Shown one piece after another: positions 1 to 10,066 of a DNA stretch of 64,000 nt (the first letter of the stretch is position 1; the number at the start of each line of letters is the position of its first letter). The notes under the pieces were generated by a model. It made no database searches, had not been told where the DNA came from, and saw nothing but the letters and a program-made list of their open reading frames with translations. The translations under genes were made by a program, and so were the position numbers. The DNA comes from Tipula vernalis (taxonomy: Eukaryota; Arthropoda; Insecta; Diptera; Tipulidae). The stretch is from assembly GCA_958295665.1 (NCBI GenBank), contig OY282560.1, forward strand, positions 209,916,420 through 209,980,419. The letters run 5' to 3'.

Positions 1-692
1 GAGAAAATTTTACTGACTTGTATATTTTACTAAAAAAGAGGAGTTAAGACAATCAAAAATTCCATTAGAGTGACAAAGATAGTAACTTTTTTTTATAGCA
101 AAATTTTATGGTTATATTTTGACAGATTTTTGGTAACATAACCAATAAATTTCCAAATTTTTCGTAATTCATTGAGTGTGTTTCATTTTTTTGTCCATCA
201 ATCCATCTTTCGTAAAATTTTGTTCAATTACAATATATCTAAGTAGGTATTTAATATAAATAATAATTTAATATTTAATAACTAATAGTTTATTTAATAT
301 ATAGTATGTACTCGTATGTCACAAAACTTGTGCGAGGAAAATTTTCTATCCTTACACAATCTGTATTTAGATGTATTGTAAAATACTGAAAAAATATACT
401 TCGCTTCATATTTTGCTTCAATAAATTATGGTTATTCACCAGTAATTTATGGTTATATATAGTACAGCAAAAACATTTTTTTTCAGTACTGAAAAAAAAT
501 TTCGCACCTCAAGTAAATCTATATTTTTATCTCGCTTTATTTTTACTGATAAAAATACTTTCGTAATGGAAATCAGGCTTAACAGAGTTTTTATTTTTAT
601 TTTTTTTATTTCGGGTTTTACAATTATTATTATTTGAAGAAAGTTTATTAACCTCCAACATTTAACATAATTTATAAAATAATACATAATTT
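1..692. other. AT-rich unassigned DNA
   Basis: No gene is recognised here. The two short reading frames on opposite strands around 436-687 are low-complexity (Ile, Phe, Lys rich) and look like chance frames in AT-rich DNA. The stretch ends at the 6-bp target duplication TTATGT (693-698) of the transposon that follows. Confidence 0.5.
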
Positions 693-698
693 TTATGT

Positions 699-905
699 AT
701 ATGGTGAAAAATTTGGTATATGGGACCGGAAGTCGTGTTTAAATTTTTAATTTTTTATGTTTTCAATTGGTAGTACTAGTTAAACAAACATTTTGTAGAA
801 AATCATTTTTTGTTGTTGTTGTTGTTGTTTAAAATACAGGGTGTCAAATTTTGAGAAAAATGATAAACATGATGTTGTGTTTATGGCTATAAAAGGAAAA
901 ATAAA
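699..905 (+). repeat. Left terminal inverted repeat of the TIR transposon
   Basis: It begins ATATGGTGAAAAATT and is matched in reverse complement by 11230-11435. The inner ~75 bp (from about 831), including CAGGGTGTCAAATTTTGAG, are about 95% identical by eye. The outer part is more diverged and contains a GTT microsatellite that is shorter in the right copy. Confidence 0.85.
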
Positions 906-1833
906 TATCCGATATTTATGATATAGGGCTCGTTTTAAAGGTAAGTTAAAACGGATTAATAAAAAAATATAAAAATGGTAAGTTCTTTAATTTCTTCATT
1001 TTCAAATTTCCCGCCAAAATTTTATTTTTGAATTTTCTCAATAATCGTCCAATTTTTTTTTTTTTTTTTTAAATTTAACGTCCTTTAATTCTATTGAACA
1101 TACTAAAAACTTGCGCTACCAAAATTTTTCGTTTTCATGCAAAATACGTTTAAGTATGACGATTTACCCGTTTTTGGAATACAAAATTAAATTGTTTTAT
1201 GTTATTTTCAATTTTTAACTAATTTACGCTCGACCTGATTATCAATCAAATAATTGCTTAAAACTATTTCGTCGATCTTTAGTATATTCTTACTTCTAAC
1301 AGAAAATTAAAAAACAAAGAGGAAATAATTTGTATCAGTCCGTTCATAAACTACGTCAAGTTATTTTGGGCCATTCTTAACTCCTTCTCTCTCACTCCTT
1401 CATCACAAGTCGTCACAAAACTGAATACGTGAGCAATGATGTAATCATTTAAGAACATGAAGTAAGTGGTATATTAAAGAAAAACGCCTCTAATGATATA
1501 CCTGCAAATTATTGTATTATGTCATATGTAATATCTCATAACAGTAACTTCTTATAATTACGTGAAGTCATCTTTTATGAAATTCTCCCTGCCCCAGCCT
1601 AAACGTCACGACAATCAATACTCCTTCCCCAAACAAAGGCGTAATGTAGTTTAGGGATAGCCCATAAAGCTATTAGTAAAAAAAAAAATTTTGGTATCAG
1701 TTATTTATTTTGTAAATGCGTCCCAAAATATTACGTTCAGGTACATAAACCGTAACGTAATCTGCCACAGGAATGCCAAATAAAAAGTGCTCTCTTTAGT
1801 GAAAAACTTAATAAGATATTACCAGACATTGGC
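906..1833 (+). other. Leader or possible intron of the transposase-like gene
   Basis: No open frame is supported. An ATG at 974-976 is followed directly by a consensus donor GTAAGT (977-982), and an acceptor-like TCTGCCACAG lies near 1770. This would fit a gene whose start codon is on a tiny first exon, joined to coding sequence near 1771. This splice proposal is inference only. Confidence 0.3.
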
Positions 1834-2527
1834 ATGTCCTCTATATATCCAAGTAAGTTGGAATCCAGTCAATATTATGAGCAGAAAAAGTTATTAAATT
1901 TAACTGCCATATTACCGACATTATCAACATCTTTGGTATCTGGAATAGAACTTCTTTTGACTCACTCAGAGGAAAATCATTATAAGGCACGTCTATATGA
2001 TGAATTCATGGATCAACTAAAAATCAAATTGCGACATTTGGAGCAAAATTGTGATAAAATACAGCTGCTGTCTACCCTGCCAAATCTCTAACTATACAAC
2101 AAACCCATCAAGAACTCAACACAACCCAATATATGGAAAGGACAGCTAAAAATATTCAAAACAAGAATGAACTGAGCCTTCAAGCACCCAAAATTTGAAA
2201 ACGGATCAGTGATGAACTCAGGCATTCAGTGCTAGAATATTACAACGATGATGAAGTTAGTCGTATAATGCCTGGGAAAAACGATTGTTTAACTATTGTT
2301 AAAGTTCAGAAACGTCTAATGATGTGCACATTAAAGGAGTGCTATGAGGGCTACAAGTTGAAATTTAAGGATGATGAATAAAAAAAAAATGGTTTTTCTA
2401 AATTTTCTCTTCTACGTCCTAAAAACTGTGTTCAACCAGGAAGCAGCGGAACGCATACAGTTTGCGTTTGTATAATACATCAAAATATCAAATTAATTAT
2501 TCATGGAACTAGGATGGAAACTGTCAC
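1834..2527 (+). pseudogene. Transposase-like protein, N-terminal half (disrupted)
   Basis: The first part, 1834-2091, is an open frame of 85 codons beginning MSSIYPSKLES. After a stop the same family continues, with the motif DDEVSRIMPGKND near 2255 and, after a further TAA near 2380, GFSKFSLLRPKNCV and the Cys/His-rich GTHTVCVCIIHQN near 2450-2480. These resemble an uncharacterised family of transposon-linked proteins in insects, hydra and fish that I recognise only by its motifs. The frame is cut at 2527, where the BEL element inserts, and the rest is at 10067. Three or more stops or shifts are visible, so no full protein can be made. The role as transposase is inferred from the flanking inverted repeats and the downstream Asp motifs. 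Confidence 0.65.
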
Positions 2528-3366
2528 TGTTGGGGTGCAGCCGTGAGGAATCGAAAAATGTGTTTTAAATTTGATTGATTCAAATTAAACAGCTTGCACT
2601 TGAATCCCAAGTTGAATTGTGCTTTCGTAAGCTCTTGCGAATTTGTGGAGGTGATTGCGAATAAATAAAAAACACGTTTCACGGACCTTGTATTCTAATT
2701 TACAATTTTTATTTAATTTTTAATTTGCTTTTCTAATAGTTTAATTTTTGATGTTAACACTATGAAATTGTTTAAAAGATTGATTTCAGAAGAAAATTAC
2801 ATTTTTTCTTGATAATCATCAATTTCGAAAAAACCATTAAACTGCCTTGGCATTAAAATATTTTGGTCGTTGGCTTAATGGGTTTTTCGATCATGATTAT
2901 TTTATCATGTAAACTAAACTTAAGCAAGATGACCCATTCTACTTTAAAGTACTAAAAATTAAAGTAGAATGTATCAATTATTATCTAATTATATATGTAT
3001 GTGTATTTGATTTTACACCAACGGTACTGAAATACAGTAAATCAAATTGACATTTACAAAAATGTTTACAAAAAATATCAGTGGATGAAAATTATTTATA
3101 ATTTACAATTAATAACTAATTGATTTGAGCCTGACAATAATTATATATCAACCAGGTAAGAGTGCCAAACAAAACTATTATACTGCATTTATATATTCTA
3201 AATAGCTTTACTATTTCAGCTTACATTTAATTTAAACGATTTATTTGTTTGTTTTGATTTTGGCATTCCAAGCTGGCCGATGGATTCTTGAATTTAGGTT
3301 AAGTTTAACTATAATAGTTTTTATTTTAATTGCTAATTACTTATTTTATTTTTCAGCTACTAAACA
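2528..3366 (-). repeat. 3' LTR of the BEL/Pao element
   Basis: Plus-strand limits are TGTTGGGGTGCAG and GCTACTAAACA. Inside, a 13-bp perfect inverted repeat (2935-2947 with 2959-2971, loop 11) could form a hairpin. Just inside the element (about 3367-3390) the minus strand is G-rich (AAGGGCGGGTGTA), a candidate polypurine tract. Confidence 0.95.
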
Positions 3367-3537
3367 TACACCCGCCCTTGAACTGGTGAGTTCAATGATT
3401 TGAAAATTAGAGATGAAAGTTGAGTGCTGGTAGTGATTCATTCCAATGATGATACGATATATGAATTATTAGATGCTTGTAAATTACTGGGTGGTGTTGT
3501 GTGTAATTTGAAGTAAATCTGGACGTTTTTGTGTGTT

Positions 3538-6500
3538 TTATTCATCAAGCGAATTTTCTCGGGAAATTGGTAGGAGACATAATTTGTGAATTGGTCGTTT
3601 AAACTCGCTGTTACGGGTTTTCAGTGTGACTACTCTGGCTAGACCGTCAGAACCGGGATGGAGCTCTATCACCTTGCCCAACAGCCATTGGTTAACAGGC
3701 AGGTTTTTATCCTTGATTAAGACGATATCATCTATTTGAATTGGCGATGTCCTAGTTCGCCATTTGGTTCGCTGCTGCAATGATGTAAGATACTCAATGT
3801 ACCACCTTTTCCAAAAATGTTGACTCATTTGTTGAACCATCTGCCAACGACTAAGATACGTTTCCTTCAAATGAGTTATGTCGTGCTCAGGGATTTTAGT
3901 ATGCGGATGCCCGATCAGGAAATGCGATGGCGTGAGTGGATCGACCTCTGTATCGTTGATGGCACACAATGGTCGCGAATTTAGTATTCCCTCTATTTCT
4001 GCTAACAACGTGCTCATTTCTTCTTGAGTTAAGATGTTTGTTCCTATCACTCGTCTAATATGAAACTTGGTGGATTTTATTGCCGCCTCCCACAGGCCTC
4101 CAAAGTGTGGAGAATTAGGAGGGATGAAATTCCATGTAATGCGATATCTGGAAAAGTAGTCAGAAATATTATTCGATCCCTTAATGAGTTTAGCGAAGAC
4201 TTCATGTAATTTGCTGTCAGCGCCAACGAAATTACTGCCGTTGTCGCTATGGAGCTCGCGGCAAACTCCTCGCCGTGCAGTGAATCTCTTGAGAGCTCCC
4301 AAGCAGGCATCACTGGATAAATCGTTCACCAACTCTAAATGGACCGCTTTTGTGCTTAAACATATGAATAGGCATATATAAGCTTTGTATGTTTTTTGTC
4401 CACGTCCCTTTGCCAGATGAATCGAAATGGGCCCTGCATAGTCCACACCAGTTTTTAGAAAAGGCCGTATTAATTCAACTCGTGAACTAGGTAGACTGCC
4501 CATTAGCTGTTGTTGAAGATCAGCTTTAAATTTTGTACAGGTGACGCATTTTCGGATCACTTCTTTCGCCTTTATTTTTCCATTCGGTACCCAATACTCC
4601 TGACGTGTGATGGATAAAAGAAGAGATGCACCTGCGTGTTTATTGTCTAAATGAATGTCACGAAGTATGAGTAGCGTAATTGTCGACTTTGGATGAATAA
4701 CGATGGGATGTTTCATACAGTATGGAGCGTTACTATTTTGCAGCCTTCCTCCAACTCGAAGTAACCCAACGTCATCTATAAAGGGATCTAATGACTTGAG
4801 ACTGCTGGTTCTGCTGATTTCTTGTTTTGATTGTAGTGCTAATATCTCATCCTTATAAAATTGGCCTTGCTCATAGTGACAAATTATATGCACGACGTGA
4901 AGTAATTCCTCCCGCCGCAGATAAACACCACCGACTCTATAATCCTTAGCCTTTCTAGCATTGCCAACAAACCGTAATATATAGCACATAACTCTTTGCA
5001 GTTTCCGGAATGATGAGTACTTGAGGATCATTTTGTCAAACCACTCATTCGACTTTGTGCAAGTAAGAGTGAATGCGGCTGTTTTATTAGATTTCTCTTC
5101 GAGGTGTCCATAATTTCGTAACTGAGGTGGCCATAATTCTGGAGGTAAAACTAACCAATTTGGCCCATTCCACCAGAGCGCATGTGAATTGAGTTCACTA
5201 GGAGATAAACCACGAGAGGCACAGTCAGCTGGGTTGTCGGCCGAAGGAACATGCCTCCAATTGTTTCTGGATAATGTTGAAAGAATCTCGGAGGTGCGAT
5301 TTCCCACAAAAGTACTCCATCGCCTAGGGTGACTTCCAAGCCAATCTAGTACGATTTGGGAATCTGTCCATGCGTGTAACTCAGTGATATCTTGGTTTGA
5401 TTCCCTTTTGACAACTTTGATGAGATTCGTGAGTAAAACTGCTGCACACAGTTCTAGGCGAGGAAGTGTTTGTTGCTTGATTGGCGCTACCTTTGTCTTA
5501 GCCATAATCAGTTTCGCATGCATGTTTCCATTTGGACTGGTTATTAGGAAATATACCACAGCTGCATACGTCGATTGGCTTGCATCGCAGAAGCCATGTA
5601 TATCAATTTTGGAACCGGTTGCTATGTTGATAAATCTAGGAATAGAAATATTATTAATAGATTTCAAATTGTTCCTTAATTTGCTCCATAGAATAAGCTT
5701 GTCGGCGGGGAGCGGATCATCCCACTCTAGATTGTCTCCCCAAAGCAATTGTAGAAAAATCTTGAAGGCTATGACCACAGGTGATAACCAGCCTAGTGGG
5801 TCAAATAATCTACTGGCTTCGGACAGAACGGTTCTTTTTGTGAAGTTCGTGTGATCGGGAACCTGAGCGGTAAATGTGAAACTGTCTGTTTTGGGATTCC
5901 AGTTAATGCCCAAAACTTTAACGGATTCTGTGAGCTGTTGATTATGGTCCTGAATTTCTTTGTTGTCTGCTTCCTGAAGTTCGTGTGGAATGTCGCGCAA
6001 TACTCCCCTACTATTGGATTTCCACTTTCTGAGATGGAATCCATAGGAACTTAAAATTTCAGTGACCTTTTCCTTGAGTTGCAGCGCCTCGTCTTCGTTA
6101 TCAGCTCCCGTCATGAGATCGTCGACATAAACATCTTTTGATATGACCTGTGATGCGTGTAACGATACATGTTTGTTATCATCTGCCATCTTCTTTAAGG
6201 CTCTAGTGGCCAGAAACGATGCCGACGCTAGACCGTACGTTACTGTCTGCAACTGGAAATGACGAATAGGCTGCGATGGATCTGGCCGCCAAATGATTCT
6301 TTGGTATTGTGTGTCTTCAGGAGATATAGTGACTTGGCGGTACATCTTCTCCACGTCTGCAGAAAAGGCTATCTTGTGTTCTCTAAATCGCAGAATAATT
6401 GCGTATAGACTGGATTGTACCGTGGGGCCGACCGCCAGGCAATCATTGAGAGAAACACCCGTGCTGGACTTAGATGATCCATCAAAGACTACTCTCATCT

Positions 6501-8724
6501 TCGTTATGTTGTTTGTCGTTTTCAGTACACCGTGATGAGGTAAATAAAAATGAACTTCCGTTGGCTTCGGTGGAGGTACTTCCACCATGTGATTCAGCTG
6601 CTGATACTCTTCCATAAAGTCCCGATACATCCTTGTATACGTAGGATCGCGGATAAAACGGCGCTCAACTCCCCTGAGCCTCTGGACTGCAGCTGGCAAC
6701 GATTCTCCTAAGTGGTTAGGTGACTTCTTGAAGGGAAGCTTTACAATCAATCGGCCTTGAGAATTCCTTTCAACGTTCTTCACAAAATGATTTTCACAAA
6801 GGGTCTCCTCAGGCGAGAGTATATTTTTTTGATCGTTCAACGATTCGATCTCCCAAAACCGTCGTAGGCTGCTATCGATATCCACCATTTCATTTCGTTG
6901 ATTGGGTAAAGCCATCATAGACACTAAATCACTGTCTCTGGAAATACCGGGTTGCCCTGACACTATCCACCCGAACACGGTATTCTGCAGTATAGGTTCA
7001 TTCGAGCCTGTTTTAATTTGTCCGCTTTGAAGGATATTGAAGAAATGATCAGCTCCTATGAGGATGTCAATACTGCCTGTTTGATCAAACTGCGGGTCGG
7101 CTAACTTGATTCCAGCATAAGGCTTTATATTGACGTCTAACTTTTGCGGAGGAAGCTTGCCTGTAATTTTGGACATCACTAGAGCCTCGATGGAAAACTC
7201 AGGAAAGAGTTTAGGTTTTAGGGTTACCGTAACTAAGCCTTTCGACGTTCCAGAGCTAGTCTGACCCAACCCGCTAACGGAGACTCGTGCGTTTCTTCTT
7301 TCTAGCTGAAGACGTTGGGCACAGGATTCAGTTATAAAACTAGCCTGGGATCCGGAATCCAATAGCGCTCTGCATGGTGTAGTTCTTCCCGATTGATTCA
7401 CTGCGTCTACTATTGCAGTGGGAAGTATTGCGCATATGCTGGTATTTTGGGAATGGCCGTTAATGACTTCAGAAAGTGCCGTCTTCGTATCCTGGGTCGA
7501 ATCATTTAAAGGTTCTTCTTGATGCAAAAGTGTATTGTGTTTTTTACCGCATCGCTGACATCGACGTCTGGAGGTACATTTGAATATGGGTTGACTACTG
7601 CTTAGGCAATTAAAACATCGATTCGTGCGTTTAGCAAACTGTTTCCGGTCGTTTGTGTTCAATGCCTGAAACTTGCCGCATTGAAATAGAGAGTGGCCTT
7701 CTTCTTGACACATGGCACATTGGTAATTAAAGGATTTAAATGCTGCGCGGCCACCAATCTCTCCATCTATATCCTCAGAGACAATATGACCCCTGACTTC
7801 TGTTTTTGAGATGGAGCGCTTCGATGATGAAATCAACGACTCCAGAGTATCGATGCGCCGACTCAGGAATTTGAGAAATTCCGAGAATTCTGGGTTAATT
7901 GTATCGGCTGAGTGCTCTGCCCACGCTGCCTTAGATTTGTCGTCGAGTTTTTGGAGTAAAATGTAGATCAGCCAGGGATCTCGGGTTTCGCCTACTTTGC
8001 CAAGTGCTTGTAGTCCTCTAACTACTTCGTCAGAAGTGTCCATCAGTCTTTTTATGTTCGCCGCAGTAGCATTGTGGACCGAGGGTTGTTCGACAAAAGT
8101 TCGGATGAATGTATTGATGATGTGTTTTTTTCGGTCATATCGCTCCTTTAGCTTGTTAAGCGCTCCTATGTAATTGCCCTCAGTCACTGCAATGTGTCGC
8201 AATAACACCGCCGCCTCTCCCCGAAGGAGTCCTTTCAAGTATTGAAACTTTTGGACCGGGTTCAAACTGGATGACTCGTGTATGGTTGTGGTAAACATGT
8301 CAAAAAAGGATTGCCACTCCGAGTAATCTCCGGAAAATGACGGTATGTGTATTTTTGGTAACTTCACTTGAGACTGTTCACCAGTCTGGGTTTCATTGTG
8401 GGAGTTGTCTAAATTAATTACACCTTGGTTTAGACTTTTAGGGCGAATCCATTGATTTAGCGAAGAGATGGCAGTATAATAATTCTCCTCGTAGGTGAGG
8501 TCGCTTTCTTCATTTGGATCTGCGGTGAAAATGAGCAGCTCAAGTTCGGTGAATTCCTCCATTAGCTTGTCAACGCGATGTAAACGAACAGTCAGCTCGT
8601 TTAGCTCGGTGAGTGCGTGATCTTGTTTTGCGTATTTCACTATATTTGTCAACTTGGCTTTATTAGTGCTTCGTTGCTTTTTCAACGCTGCGAGTTTTGG
8701 CTCAGTCATTTCGAAATATTTCAC
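3538..8724 (-). CDS. gag-pol: BEL/Pao Gag-Pol polyprotein, intact
   Basis: This 1728-residue frame encodes all the proteins of the element. In order: Gag with the FSGDYSEWQSFFDMF motif (DUF1759-type, about residues 125-140); three Cys/His knuckles starting with CAMCQEEGHSLFQC (336-349); aspartic protease with LLDSGSQ (Asp456); reverse transcriptase with YVDD (866-869); RNase H with FCDAS (Asp1047); integrase with an HHCC zinc site (from His1358) and a DDE triad that I place at Asp1428, Asp1494 and Glu1546; and a DUF5641-type tail. BEL/Pao elements usually use one such frame. Met6 is also a possible start: the related relic at 47819 starts at the equivalent place (M, then ALKKQRST/SLKKQRST). 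No stop or frameshift is present and all catalytic residues I can place are there, so the product could be functional. There is no envelope gene, so it is expected to move inside the cell. Confidence 0.96.
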   Translation of the reverse strand: MKYFEMTEPKLAALKKQRSTNKAKLTNIVKYAKQDHALTELNELTVRLHRVDKLMEEFTELELLIFTADPNEESDLTYEENYYTAISSLNQWIRPKSLNQGVINLDNSHNETQTGEQSQVKLPKIHIPSFSGDYSEWQSFFDMFTTTIHESSSLNPVQKFQYLKGLLRGEAAVLLRHIAVTEGNYIGALNKLKERYDRKKHIINTFIRTFVEQPSVHNATAANIKRLMDTSDEVVRGLQALGKVGETRDPWLIYILLQKLDDKSKAAWAEHSADTINPEFSEFLKFLSRRIDTLESLISSSKRSISKTEVRGHIVSEDIDGEIGGRAAFKSFNYQCAMCQEEGHSLFQCGKFQALNTNDRKQFAKRTNRCFNCLSSSQPIFKCTSRRRCQRCGKKHNTLLHQEEPLNDSTQDTKTALSEVINGHSQNTSICAILPTAIVDAVNQSGRTTPCRALLDSGSQASFITESCAQRLQLERRNARVSVSGLGQTSSGTSKGLVTVTLKPKLFPEFSIEALVMSKITGKLPPQKLDVNIKPYAGIKLADPQFDQTGSIDILIGADHFFNILQSGQIKTGSNEPILQNTVFGWIVSGQPGISRDSDLVSMMALPNQRNEMVDIDSSLRRFWEIESLNDQKNILSPEETLCENHFVKNVERNSQGRLIVKLPFKKSPNHLGESLPAAVQRLRGVERRFIRDPTYTRMYRDFMEEYQQLNHMVEVPPPKPTEVHFYLPHHGVLKTTNNITKMRVVFDGSSKSSTGVSLNDCLAVGPTVQSSLYAIILRFREHKIAFSADVEKMYRQVTISPEDTQYQRIIWRPDPSQPIRHFQLQTVTYGLASASFLATRALKKMADDNKHVSLHASQVISKDVYVDDLMTGADNEDEALQLKEKVTEILSSYGFHLRKWKSNSRGVLRDIPHELQEADNKEIQDHNQQLTESVKVLGINWNPKTDSFTFTAQVPDHTNFTKRTVLSEASRLFDPLGWLSPVVIAFKIFLQLLWGDNLEWDDPLPADKLILWSKLRNNLKSINNISIPRFINIATGSKIDIHGFCDASQSTYAAVVYFLITSPNGNMHAKLIMAKTKVAPIKQQTLPRLELCAAVLLTNLIKVVKRESNQDITELHAWTDSQIVLDWLGSHPRRWSTFVGNRTSEILSTLSRNNWRHVPSADNPADCASRGLSPSELNSHALWWNGPNWLVLPPELWPPQLRNYGHLEEKSNKTAAFTLTCTKSNEWFDKMILKYSSFRKLQRVMCYILRFVGNARKAKDYRVGGVYLRREELLHVVHIICHYEQGQFYKDEILALQSKQEISRTSSLKSLDPFIDDVGLLRVGGRLQNSNAPYCMKHPIVIHPKSTITLLILRDIHLDNKHAGASLLLSITRQEYWVPNGKIKAKEVIRKCVTCTKFKADLQQQLMGSLPSSRVELIRPFLKTGVDYAGPISIHLAKGRGQKTYKAYICLFICLSTKAVHLELVNDLSSDACLGALKRFTARRGVCRELHSDNGSNFVGADSKLHEVFAKLIKGSNNISDYFSRYRITWNFIPPNSPHFGGLWEAAIKSTKFHIRRVIGTNILTQEEMSTLLAEIEGILNSRPLCAINDTEVDPLTPSHFLIGHPHTKIPEHDITHLKETYLSRWQMVQQMSQHFWKRWYIEYLTSLQQRTKWRTRTSPIQIDDIVLIKDKNLPVNQWLLGKVIELHPGSDGLARVVTLKTRNSEFKRPIHKLCLLPISRENSLDE

Positions 8725-9201
8725 TTAAACAAATTTCACTATTTACTTGTAGGTACAAATTAATGTTCGTGACTCGTTGCTGAGAAGTTGAAAAATCAAA
8801 AACAAATGTTCACACGCGGTAATAGCTCTACGATACACTTCCAAATGAGCACTATAGTTTAATAGGTTGGTTTAAAACACTTTTGAATTCACAAAAAAAA
8901 TGAACAAAAGATTGGAATAAACTATTGATTAATTTGCACGCTTAAATTGTAAATACAATAAAAATAGCCGAATGTTTTTTTGTTTTGTTTTATTTCGCTT
9001 TATTTTAATATGGAAATTATTCAAAATGGCTACTTATCTGATCACGCCGTAGTGTTTCCTCTCTCAACATGCGGCAATGTCTTCCTATTTCAACAATGGC
9101 TGCTATGATCAGCGTTGATTTCCGGTTGAATTGTCGAATATTGTTGTACCTCTCGTTTGATTGAAAAATTATGTGCGATATTATGCGGATGCTTCTCAAG
9201 G
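8725..9201 (-). other. 5' leader of the BEL/Pao element
   Basis: About 480 bp lie between the primer site and the Gag start. There is no long frame. It is AT-rich and lacks the repeated hairpins seen in the leader of the BEL relic at 46.9-47.8 kb. Confidence 0.7.
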
Positions 9202-9219
9202 ATCCGGCTCGAAGGACCA
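9202..9219 (-). promoter_or_regulatory. Primer-binding site, complementary to tRNA-Tyr
   Basis: On the minus strand it reads TGGTCCTTCGAGCCGGAT, three bases inside the 5' LTR. The complement, ending CGAAGGACCA, is the 3' end expected for animal tRNA-Tyr including the added CCA. The same site is found in the BEL relic at 46891. Confidence 0.85.
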
Positions 9220-9222
9220 ATA

Positions 9223-10061
9223 TGTTGGGGTGCAGCCGTGAGGAATCGAAAAATGTGTTTTAAATTTGATTGATTCAAATTAAACAGCTTGCACTTGAAT
9301 CCCAAGTTGAATTGTGCTTTCGTAAGCTCTTGCGAATTTGTGGAGGTGATTGCGAATAAATAAAAAACACGTTTCACGGACCTTGTATTCTAATTTACAA
9401 TTTTTATTTAATTTTTAATTTGCTTTTCTAATAGTTTAATTTTTGATGTTAACACTATGAAATTGTTTAAAAGATTGATTTCAGAAGAAAATTACATTTT
9501 TTCTTGATAATCATCAATTTCGAAAAAACCATTAAACTGCCTTGGCATTAAAATATTTTGGTCGTTGGCTTAATGGGTTTTTCGATCATGATTATTTTAT
9601 CATGTAAACTAAACTTAAGCAAGATGACCCATTCTACTTTAAAGTACTAAAAATTAAAGTAGAATGTATCAATTATTATCTAATTATATATGTATGTGTA
9701 TTTGATTTTACACCAACGGCACTGAAATACAGTAAATCAAATTGACATTTACAAAAATGTTTACAAAAAATATCAGTGGATGAAAATTATTTATAATTTA
9801 CAATTAATAACTAATTGATTTGAGCCTGACAATAATTATATATCAACCAGGTAAGAGTGCCAAACAAAACTATTATACTGCATTTATATATTCTAAATAG
9901 CTTTACTATTTCAGCTTACATTTAATTTAAACGATTTATTTGTTTGTTTTGATTTTGGCATTCCAAGCTGGCCGATGGATTCTTGAATTTAGGTTAAGTT
10001 TAACTATAATAGTTTTTATTTTAATTGCTAATTACTTATTTTATTTTTCAGCTACTAAACA
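9223..10061 (-). repeat. 5' LTR of the BEL/Pao element
   Basis: It is identical to the 3' LTR by eye except at 9720. In element orientation it runs from 10061 down to 9223 and should hold the promoter. I could not place a TATA box or transcription start with confidence. Confidence 0.95.
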
Positions 10062-10066
10062 GTCAC

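Larger units (their letters stand above)
2528..10061 (-). mobile_element. Complete BEL/Pao LTR retrotransposon, very young
   Basis: The two 839-bp LTRs (2528-3366 and 9223-10061) begin TG and end CA. GTCAC flanks both sides (2523-2527, 10062-10066), a 5-bp target duplication as usual for this superfamily. By eye the LTRs differ at one base only (T at 3025, C at 9720). The inside holds one uninterrupted Gag-Pol frame, a primer site matching tRNA-Tyr, and no envelope gene. Total length is 7534 bp. It sits in the transposase-like gene of the surrounding DNA transposon. An intact frame plus nearly identical LTRs points to a very recent insertion and a possibly still mobile source family. Confidence 0.95.

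Noticed and set aside
436..687. Overlapping frames of 62 and 83 codons
   Set aside because: Low-complexity, AT-driven, no family resemblance and on opposite strands of the same DNA.
5384..6535. Plus-strand frames opposite the intact BEL Pol
   Set aside because: They are antisense shadows of the long coding frame.
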